DNA of 64,000 nt from contig OY365814.1 in the NCBI GenBank assembly GCA_959347315.1, positions 32,033,387 to 32,097,386 on the forward strand, in the 5' to 3' direction. This DNA comes from Bimastos eiseni. Lineage: Eukaryota > Annelida > Clitellata > Crassiclitellata > Lumbricidae. Below the pieces are notes generated by a model, which saw only the letters and a program-made list of their open reading frames with translations, searched no databases and was not told where the DNA came from. Both the position numbers and the translations under genes were made by a program. Positions 34,801-46,800 of this stretch are shown piece after piece; position 1 is the stretch's first letter, and every line of letters starts with the position of its first letter.

Positions 34801-37800
34801 TAAGATTAGATCAAGCGTGGAAGTCTATGAACGTATAGATTAAGATTAGGTTACCGGTGGCAGCCTGTGAGAATCCAAATTCCTTCAATTGTTCCTCGAG
34901 CTTTTTCAGCTGCTCCACATCATTGTCGACAAACTTAACAGATTTCAATGCAGCAGATTCAGGTTTCTCAAAAAACTCCTTGACCGTGGCGAACAGCAGT
35001 TGTCTCTTGAAAGCCGCACCAAAGCTGAGTGGAAAAGCAACGAACTCCGATCCCTTCGAAAGCGCTTGCTCAAGGGCCACCTTGATCGCCAACTGGTAAA
35101 GGGTCACAGCTTGGTCGTGGTTGTCCAACGTTTCTGGTTCGACGATGTGAATGATGATATCACAGAGCATATTTCCGGCTTCTGAGACAAAGATGCCGCC
35201 TGGCAAGAGATTTCCATGTTGACTGACGTGGTCGGCACACTGCTCCTGGATTATTTCACCACCTGGAAAAATAAAATATTAAGATGATTTACCATTTCCT
35301 CGATTCATATACCACCAGGTCAAATATTTAGATATTTAACCACCAACTGCAAAATCAACACTATGAATAAGTCTTCAGTAATAATAATAATAATAATGAT
35401 AATAATAATAAAAATAATAAAAATGATAATTTTCATCATATTTGAAACTAAAACACCACAGTATGATCACAAGAACAGTATGATGAAAAGTTATCACAGG
35501 AGTCGAATATAGCTGCAGACAGCCAATCTAGGGCAACCACTGTGTTTCTCAGCATGAGGGTCCAGTACTCTCCTATGCCATCTCATCTTCCCACCTAGAG
35601 AGTACAGTCAGTGTACCCATTATAGCCGCCGAGTTGGCTACGCAGGGGCGGAGGTACAGATGGAACAGAAATCTCCCCAAACAGTTCTACCCTGGGGAGG
35701 ATCTGAACCCCAACCTCTCGGTCGACAGTCCAGCATGCCAACAACGATTGCACCCAACCCCAAAGCATTACTAAAATCACACAACAGTTCAACACTTACC
35801 CAACCTGACAATCTCCAGTCCCAGTCCGCGAGTGAGTTCCAGGTGAGGGTTTGTGGGGTTGATCAGCGCCCCGCCCATCTCGATGTCTGTGATTTCCCCA
35901 AGCACGATGACAATGTTGTGACCGTTTACAACAGTCTGATGTCTCGGCCCGGCCTTGACATCGGAAGAATTCGGAGCATCGTATGGATTGGTGACTGAAG
36001 TCTTTAGAATCACCGCATGCTTCTGCTGTACCGCATCCACGAACTTCTTCCATTTCGGTTTCTCGGCGAGGCTGACCACTCCAGGACGAGGAATCTCCTG
36101 CTTTTCCTCTGAGGCACTCTTCGCCAGTGCCTCCAAACGCTTCTTTGCCGCCTCAACCTCTTCACGGTTGCCCTTCAGGACAAATCCGGATGTGTCTCCC
36201 GGCGTCAGGACCAGTTTCAGCTTCCCTCCCATCGCACTTTCCCTCAGTTTCATCTCCAACGTCTCGATATCCGTCTTCTTGAGAGTTCCTATGAGCTGGG
36301 CGTTAGAGTATTTCATGCTCACAAAATGCTCGACGGCCACGTACTTCTCAAAGGTGTCTTGAATCTCTTTTAAGATTCCTTCGACAAGGTTTTCTCGACT
36401 AGAAACGACGAGAACATTGTTGCTTGGATGAAGACGGAAAAACCTGTGCTTCTGAGTCAATCTTTCGACGAACACTTGCCAGTCGGATGACTGCATGGTG
36501 TGTCTTGCTGCGCTGTTAAGTTCAAGCTCTTTTGTAACAAACTCTTTAGTTAGAAATGTCAAGGCCCTCTGAATTTCCTCCTGGCCGATCGCGTGAACGG
36601 TCACACCATTCCTCCCTGGCTGTGGCTCCTCGATAATTGCCTTGATACTCATTTGCTTAAAGTAGTCACTGACGAAGTTTTTCGTTGGATCAGTTGTGAT
36701 CAACTGCGTCAAATCCTCTGACAGATCAACGAATCTTGGCTCAATCTGGTTAATGATGTCGTAGATGAAAAGCTTTGCATCTGTCAGAACCTCCTCCAGT
36801 GCTTCCAGCCGCACCTCTTGTTCATCTATCTTCAGGTTCAGCTTTGCGAAACGCTTTCTGATCTCATCCTCGACCCCGCACTGCCGAATATACCTTATCT
36901 GGGGCGGTTTGAGCGTTGACAAAATCTCCACCTTTCTCCTCTTCCTTTCTTCTTCCTCTTCCAACTCCCTCTCGACCTCGGCCTTCCATGCCATGAGCTT
37001 CTTCTCAAACGTCGCAACGGAGTCACTGAATCCCATGAAGAGCATTTTGGAACGCTCCACGGCAAACTTCACGTCCACTTCCGAAGCCTCCATCTCGATG
37101 CGAGGTTTCAATCGCTCCAAAACATGGGGTGTTGCCACCAATTTCCTCGTAACGATATCACCTAAAAGGCTACTGAAGGCACCAGTGCACAGTACCATCC
37201 ACTCCTGCTCTTCTGCTTCGCCCCCTCTTGCGATCTGCTCCAGCCTGACAGGGCAACCCGCTTCGAAGGGCCAGACAACTCTACAGTTCACCTCTGCGAT
37301 GGTCCGCTCCACGCGTTCACGGATATGTAGGTTGCTCTGGATGTACTCCAGCTGATCTCGACTTCCTGTGACCTCCGTGGATTTTGGAATCCAGTTGTCT
37401 AGTGGGTCCTTGGGCAGTGTAACCGGAAGCACACATCCGAGCTCCTTGCTGAACGGACTCAGAGTCAGGGAGTGGCCGCTCAGGACGTGAGGTCGTGACA
37501 GAACCGACGCCAAGGCTACACAAAAAGGAGCATCATCAAGAGCTATAAGTCTCCAAATCACTCCAAATCAGAGCTCTTGAGGGTAAAATCAGACATGAAT
37601 AATAATACGAGGCCATCCATAGAAGTCAGGAAATATTGGCATCCTCGCTGTATGCACCTATACTCTTAACCATTCCACCAATCTGCGTATTCACCCCCGG
37701 AATCCAATAAATCTGTCCATACGTAATCCAACCAGAAGAAATAAAGGATTAATAATCTAAACATGTTTAATAAAAAAAAATAGTTCACTGCCATTGTCTG

Positions 37801-40800
37801 GCTGGCATTCTGCAGTTCAGGATCAGAAGTTCTGTGGATTCCACAAGAATGTATAAGCCACGAAGCAGACTCACAGACCATGTCCGATGTTAGAGGCAAC
37901 TAGGCACACAAGTAGATATCCTCAAGGGGCGCTATATAAATGTCCGATTACATTACAAGTGACACCTTACCCACAATCCTTCTTCTCCCTGTAGTAGTGG
38001 GGCATGAATAGAGACAAATTATTATCAAGGCTTTGCCCACCCACCGTTTACTACTCATAATATATTACCATTGGACCCCTATAAGCAAGTGTACACATTG
38101 GTCAACTCCTACATCTCCGTGCTCAAATACAAAGCAAATGGCTGCCACAGCAATTTCAAGATTATATCCGACAAACAAAGCATATCTCTGTAACTGGAAA
38201 TTACCTGAGTGCCGTGGAAACTTGAGAACGGTACTTGTCTTGCTCTTCCTATCAAACTGAATCTTGTCTCTGGTAGTGCCGGCTTTTTCTGCAAAGTATC
38301 TCGTTACGCTCTCATCAGAGATTTTGTCTGAAAGAGCGTCGACCATTGCGCAGGTTGTAAGCGGAACTCTCTGGATTCTAACCATTCGCCCACTGAAGGG
38401 CACTGAGTTCACGAGTTTTTGTAGCGCTGCATAGTCTGAAAGAATGGTGACGTATCATGGAAAATATAGGTATATATTCTGGAGAAATATTGGTATATAT
38501 TGTGGAAAGTATGGACACATATTATGGAAAAATATGAATATAAATTCTTGAAAACTATGGGTATATAAATCACGGACATATATGGGTACATCTAGAAAAA
38601 TATGGGCATATTTTCTGGAAAAATATGGGTATATATTCTGGAGAATATGGGGCTACGCCTTGCTGAGTATACATCATAAGAAGAGGCTAAAACATTATAT
38701 CATATCACATTATGTATCACATTTCCCGTGGTGCATCTACACTGGGAGTGCCTCTGATTAGGCTGTATTGGCAGAGGCACTATAGAAATATGTAAATACA
38801 AAACAATTAAAGTATTCATTCATGCATTATGAAGATTTATATAGCACCTCTTCAGAGTTACTACTCGGGAGTGATCCCGACCCCAGCACGGCTGAAGAGA
38901 ACAGTTTGAGGGTGAGTATAGAAAAGAGTCTGAGCGGACCCTAGGGAATAAGCCAAATGCCTATGGGAACTTGTTGTAGAGTGAGGGGCCAACCACCAAA
39001 ATTAAACTACAGGTTGTAAGAATGGATATTTTCCCACCTGGTCCTCCATTGAACTCCAACATTGCAGAGCTCTTCTTCTGGCCAAGCACCCATCCAGTCA
39101 CTCCGCATCCAGCCTCAGGTTCCAGAAACTCGCTCAGCTTTTCCAGGGTGATTCCAAAAGGCAAACGCTTGACGATTAACCGCTTTTTCTCCGTTTCCCC
39201 GACATACAAAGGCGGAGGAGAAGACGGAGTCATGGCTTCCACTTGAAGTCGTATGTTGTTCAGCTGGTAGTTCTTTCTTGACAACACTCGTTGCACCGCT
39301 GCAACAACAACATTGTATTTAAGCATTTATAGAGCGCCTCTAGCAGGGTGAACCGTTCAGAATCGCTGCCAGTGCGAAAGGCCCCGTGAGAAGAAGCAGG
39401 TTTTGGGAAAAGCAAAAGAGGAAGAGAGACTGGTAGATAGAATATTATATACCATGCTATTGTCCTGCATTGCGCTGTCCATCCAGGACAACTAGACATC
39501 CAGACATACTACACACAGCAGTATATACAAGTAGACACAGACTGTAGCACAGTCATAGTACAAATTCTGTGGCCTGTACTTAAGTCAGCCGACAGACACT
39601 TGTTCGATTGCCCAAGAGGAAGCATCCAACTGAAAATGCCTCATTGTAAACCACCCTGCATACATTGGAACAGGTGATGCATTTGGCTCACTCTACCTTA
39701 CCTCATCTTACCTTATCTTATCTGTACATAACATCCATGCCACCGGTCAGCTATCAACGGAATCCGTTGGTCGGTTCCACGCTTGTGCGTGGGCCCATCA
39801 CTGGTAACTCGTTCAGCCTACTGTGCACTATTTGGTAACTGTTGTAACATATTCGTTAGAAATTACTAGGATTGTACTGCATATTCGCTTCGTATTCGCT
39901 TTGGAGCCGAATAGTGCGTCAAATAGCTACTCAGTATTCGGTCGAATAGTAGCGATTGGACCGAATACAAATAGTGGTCACGTGACATGTTTCTGCCCGC
40001 TCAGCAGCTGCCATAAAGTGACTCTCTACTGTCTGGACCATGGTATTGCAGTGTCAGCCAATTCATTTCTAAGCTTTGTTAAATTAATTCCTTACCTAGT
40101 TTATGCAACTGGCAGAAGGATGGAAAAATTACACAGTTAATTCTTTACATTTAGTTTCAGTTTATGTATTAAATCTACTAAACTGAAACGTTTGTTCACA
40201 TTTGAAATTTGTTGGTAGACCTGTCTTGTACATTATTTGTATTCGGCCGAATAGTTGGTCCATTTATTCGTATACAGCCGATTACAACTATAAAGCAACG
40301 TACTGTTTCACTGAATACCTTCTCGCGTGGTAAACGTTATCACGGCGACGTCTTGATCAAGGATCAACTCCGTGACTTCGTCATCACTTGCGTTTTCAAA
40401 GAACATGGAGATGATGTCCTGATCCAGCTTGTAGCTATCAATGCCAGACACTCGAATGGCCCGACAAATGCCACTCCCTTCGGCATGGGGTGCCTCCAAG
40501 AGCACGACGTCTAAGAAACAACCTGCTACTTGGTGTGTCTGTCGCCTGGCTACTTCTGCAGCATCTAAAATTGTAATTACCGAAATTAGAACTCATAATT
40601 GCAATTATACCATAACGCAAACTTGATTACACTGAGAATGAGAATCACTTCAAATGAGAACTTAATAATTACAATGATACTGTAATGTAAACTTAATTAC
40701 AACAGTCACGTAAAATCAAAGCTCGGATCTGCACAACTTAAAATACAGTACAATTACGACTTCAATTTCGGCAATAACTCATAATATAATCATAGCAACT

Positions 40801-43800
40801 TAAAGTACAATAACTTTTAATGGTTAAAAAGTTTAAGTAGAAAGACAGCTAAAGCACTTTCTCCTGCCCTGTGATAAGATAGCTCATCAATTTATATTGT
40901 TTCTAAAGTCTCATCCTTTCATATCTGTCTACTCAAGGAAAAGTCACCCACTTAACAAATTCCTGACTTGACTCATCTGATCCTGTCAGCCTTGCAATTC
41001 GAAATCTATAGACAACCCATCTACTGGTGCCCTGTACTAAGCTCAAAATCATATATAGAGTCCTATCCTCACCTCGGCCATGCTACATAACTATAGAACT
41101 CGTCGAATTATCATCATTATTAATTAAAAATATTATCGAAACTGATATCGAAATTTTGTAGTCTACAATAATAATAATAATTACTGCTACCAACCATCGG
41201 TGTTTTGAAACTGAATCTGAGCCTTTCGTTTGTCTGGCTTCATCTGGAGAACTTTGATTGGACCTCCACCGCAGCGTCGCTTCAGTTCGAAATACAGCCT
41301 CAACATCTCTTCTGTGACTTTTGGAGGGATGTTGTAAACCTTGATTGTATCCGATGCCACGCCTAAGAGAGAAATTGCGGGAAATGTAACGATTTTTAAT
41401 TGCCGGATATGTTAGGATTTTCAATTTTTATTAATTTAAATTATAGGAACCGTTACGATATTCAACTATCGCTGGAAGCTAATGTTTGGAATGTTACGTC
41501 CTCGTAATTTTTTCATGTATGGCATTCTAGAAGGTAGAGAGGCACCAGACGCTATGTAGGGGTTCACCCTTAAAAGTCTAGCAACAGAGATTGTCCCTCT
41601 GCCCTACTTGATTGATCTTCTCAATATTGACCCAACTATCGCTTGGTTTGGAGCACAATCAGCTGATTCATTGGTCATTGTGCCTCTTCTGTTGGGAGGA
41701 ATTTAGTTGCAATAGAAACAAAAGCCTAAGATTTGGTCATGGCAGTCGTGGCTCACAGTACAAAGAGTTCAAGTCAGCGAAATCTAAGTATTCTGGAGCC
41801 ACCCACATCAACTATCAACCACCACAAACCGTATTCTGGCAATGCCAGTCCAAAGCTTGGAGAAAGGAGGAGGGTGACGCTAAACATCTTTGTCATAACA
41901 CAGTGTCGTAACTCGGTCATTACCATGTTGATAAAATGGGACCAGGTCGCTAAACACTCTGTAATAACTTCATTCATTAAGGTAACTGATGTAGGTAGCG
42001 CCACCTGGTAAATGATGCAAATATTCTTAGAATAGTCACCTCGATTGTCATTGGACGAGGACTCGTCACTCGATCCAAGTCGACCGATCCTCATTGCGGT
42101 GTCAATGATCATGATTGTTCCCTTGCTCAGCATGTTCTCAGCCGCTGTAAGATATTCAACATTATGGGTTATGATTAGTTTGCCTCAAGGTATAAATGAT
42201 CGTAGAAGAACTCAAGCAGAATGAATGGTATTATTATTATTACAAGCTGTTAACCCGTGAAAAATCACGGGTCATACTTAATCTTAACTTTGCTAGAGTA
42301 GTGGTTAAGATGCAGAGCTAAAATACACATAAATTTAACGAAACGATCAAGGCGAATAATGTGCGTCACCTATACATAGGTGAAGTTCGCCACCATGAAC
42401 ACTAAAATACGCCAAAAATACTCATTACCCGTTAAGATTCCATTTCATTTTAAAAACTGCAAATATACTTACATTACACGATGTATTTAACTTTAATAAC
42501 TGCAAATATACTGACAAATACGCGCATAAAGGTTTATTGAAACTCGAATCGGACATTTTGTTTATATTCTGTTCATTTGAAAGAGTCTAACCGCACCCGG
42601 TGCAGTAAGGTTTATGTAAGATCTAGGGAAAAACTGGCTAAAGGTTACTGCACCTGGTACTGCAGACAGTCTATATTTAGATCAGACAGACAGATTGACA
42701 GACGTATTAGGTAATTATTAGTTTAAGATGAGCCTTTCGTATGCTTCTGAATGCATGTATCTATGTATGTATTTATGTGTATATTCATCTATGCATGCAT
42801 GTATTGTATATACATGTATACATTGCATATATCTACGGATGTAGCTGTATGTGTATCAATCTATGTATTTATGTATATATTGTATTTAAGCAGCTAGAAG
42901 AGTGAACCGCTCAGAATTGCTGCCAGTGTGCAAGGCCCAACTATAAGAACTAGATATATTGTCAATACTTTTGTACGGATGCAAACATTGGTTGAAATGA
43001 AAGAGCGAGTCAGAAAGGGAATATTATTCCAAGGCAAGCAAATCATGTCCATAAATATACAAAATACACATTTATATTCATATATTAATACACACATACA
43101 TATACATGTATATCGTATATTTTTACATTAATATATATCCATATATGGCATACTTATACATATGCACACATACATGCATATATATATCTATATATATATA
43201 TATGGATCAGCTTCATGTATGCTAAAGAATAACAGAACCTTTTCTATGTGCAAAAACAGCGATCATGTTCCTTGAATCGGCTTGGTCTTGATCAAAGGAG
43301 ACCAGACGTCCGCCTCCATTCTCCGGATTTGCCAGGAAGTCCTTCACGCTCGATCTGTATGCCTCTCGAACACCTCTGATGACGATGGTCCTTGTGCTAT
43401 CTTCGCTAAAGCTTAACAGGTTCATGGAAGCAGATTCGCTTTCCAGACTGTCTAGAACGTTTCTCGACACTGGTTTGATGTCGCGCAGACGATCGAAACC
43501 GCTCTGGTTCCCTGTATCCATAGACAGAAGCATCAAAATGTGCTTGAAAACGTTTCAGAAGTAAATAAGCAAGTAAATATATTTTTATAAACCAATTTTT
43601 AATCTGATACACACAGCCGGCCTACCAATAAATGTTTCGCACAATTTGGCTGAGATTGGTGAATAAGTTGTGACAATGAAGAGCACGCATACTTACTTAC
43701 TGAAACACGATTAAAAACTCAGGTCTCCCTAGGCTAGCAGCCAACACTAAGCACATTATAAGTCATTATTTACCATATCATCATTCTAGTCATTAATATA

Positions 43801-46800
43801 ATTATTAATACTATGATGATTCTGATGATCCTGTTGACAACGATGCTGCTTTTGAGAATGTTGATCATTGAGTAGTAAATAATATAATATGAACAATTAA
43901 GTGATAAACTGGATGGAATAGAATAGAATATTTGTTTATTGCCCAGTCCAGCATACTAACCACTACACTTAACGTACACCAAACTAATCACCAATTCCAA
44001 AGAAAAGAAGATCTTGAAAGCCGAGGTTGCTGATAAAAAGCACAACATTTTCTTACTGAGGGGCATTCGTAAAATCAGGAGTGATAGTAATGATGATCGT
44101 GATGAAAACCAAGACGACAGGGAGACAGCCTAACCTGTTGGTGAGATCGTCTGCATATCAGTTGGAGAACTTATCTTCATCTTCTCACCCACAACCGTCA
44201 CACTTCCCAAGCGCAACATTTGCTCCGCAACTGTGAAACAAACCAACAGTAACGTGACGTAGTGAATTACGGCAATGTGATGTCATGAATTACAGCAATG
44301 TAATGTATACATTTATTAATATATCAGCCCCATCCATGGCATACCAATAATGCCAAAAATAAGTATGTATAATTTTATATGCATTCAAAATGTATTTGAT
44401 TCATATGCATGTTAGTGCATATGAATGAATGAATGAATCATTCATTCAATCAATTAAACTTGATATACTATACTACCTCTTCAAGAAATCTCTCAGAGGT
44501 GCAATATATGGCATATATAAATAATATATATATATATTTATATATCTAATATATATATATAACATATATAATATATATATATATAATATATATATAGTAT
44601 AAAGTATATTTAAGTTGTAGTAGCTTATTTTAAAGTTGAGCTTACAGAGCTGCCATCATGCACAGTAAAAGAATGCCTCCCACGTGTGGAAGTACTACAT
44701 GTGATATTGCAAACATTTCTACAAGCCTTGAATCTTCAGAAAGGCATTTGACACTTACGGGCGATGAGCCCCAATGGGCTGTTGATTGATTGATTGATTG
44801 AATCTTCAAGTGATTTATGTGACAACTCAAACGTCTGCTAAGCTTAAAACGTTGCACTCTTAACGACATTCACGCAAGTGCAGAGTGCCTCTGGTTTATT
44901 TTTCTTCTTGACCGGTGTTAAATAAATGTTTAACTACAGCTACTGAGTCGAGACAAAGTGTGGACGAACCTGTGCTGTGAGCAAAAACTGCAACCATATT
45001 CTTCGGGTTCAGAGGGTCTCGTTTGAATGACTCCATACGACCTCCACCTTTTCCCCGGTTCTCCAGACGATCGAATAAGGATTCTACATGCGTGTCTGGA
45101 ACATCCTCAATTGTAATCGTCCGAATGGAGGCATTGGAAAAGCTTGGAGGCATTGAGGGTACAAAGCTCTCCATCAATTCTGTAGACCGTGGGCTGCGCG
45201 ATTCGAGTTGGGAACCCGTGCGATTGATATCACCTCCTTCGACTGTAAGTGAAAACAAGAATAGAAACAACATGATCTGACTCCTGTAACTAAAATGAAT
45301 AATCATGTAATGTAATGGAACATTTATTTAGCACCTCTTCAAGATATCTACTCTGTGCTAGCCTATATGACGTCAGAAGTCATTACTAACTCTTTGACCG
45401 TGGTTGGCCTGGGGTGCCTCTCAGTAGATTTCTTGAAGAAGTGCTATATCAAGTTTCATTGAATGATTAATTGATTGATTGATTGATTGAATACAGTAAA
45501 TTGAAAGAGCCACCATGGTGGGCTAACACACAAGCAGGGAACTAACCAACGGATTCCCGTCAACAGCTGACAGGTCGCACTGATGTTCAGAGTCTCTGGG
45601 TCAAGTTCTAAGAGTAGCAATCAAAATGGTCAACTTAACCTGAGGGACAAACTTTCAGCAATTACTGGATAAGTTCTGTAAATGTGCATTTGAACACTAG
45701 ATTTCACAATTCATGAGCATAATCATTAACGTGGCAACTGTAAGCCTTTTCAACAATCTTTTCAACAATTTTAGATTTAATGCTGTAAGAATTCTGTTGC
45801 TGTGGAGTCAATAGATGGCTTATTGATTTAACGATTGACTGATTGATAGTCAAAGTCCGTATTTGTAAATGCCAACTTCACGGAAACGCTTAACAACAGC
45901 GCTCAGACTCAACATGAAGAATCTTAGTTCAAGCAAAATAGACTTCAAGCGTTTGCGGAACAAAGGAGATAGGCTGATTAGCTCACTTCTCGTCTTTAAA
46001 AGGGAGGTTGCTGCTTGCCAAAGGAGATTAAACAGCAAGCCAGACGACTTACCATTTACCATTGGATAACCATTTACCATCGGGTTACCAACTTATCAAA
46101 GGACTTATTGATGAAAATATGCTCACTTGATCAGCCAGGGGCGTCCAGATATGGAGGCTCTGGAGGCAAATGCCTCCAATTTCAGGCAAGGGGGATATTT
46201 TGTGAGTCTAACAGGGAATATCTTGCCTTACCAACGCTTGGAACCGGGGGGTTTTGCCTCCATCACTCAAGGAGGAGATTGACGCCCCTGTGATCAGCCG
46301 TACATCCCCATACAAAGAGAGGGTGGTATGCCGACACCTATTCAGGCATAGGACAAGAGGCAAATAATTAAGCAATATATAAAGAGGATCAAAAGGCTTT
46401 CTTTTCCAGCATTCTGTTCAATCATGGTTTTGTATACATTCAAACCGAGCTTGTAGTGCCTTGGAGAAATTATCTCGAACAGGCGCTATACAAATCTGTT
46501 ATATAGACTCCATCTACATCATCTCAGAGCATCGGCTATCATGCCGACGTTTAAACCTAGATTCGATTCTTTTCATTTTACAACTCTGTATCGAAAACAC
46601 CAGCAACCTTAAACATATATTATCTAGGAAGCATACAAATTTTCAACATAAAAGGATATTTTATTCGTAGAAATTAAATTTAAAATCCCGTTAAATTGCG
46701 CATAACAACGTATATAACCATGGCAGACATTTCTTCAGCCACAACGTCGAAATTTATAATAATTTCATCACATTAATATTTTGTCACAAAACTCACCCGA

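Noticed and set aside
36765..37355. 196-codon plus-strand open frame
   Set aside because: Antisense shadow of the 1716-nt PARP14-like exon 10.
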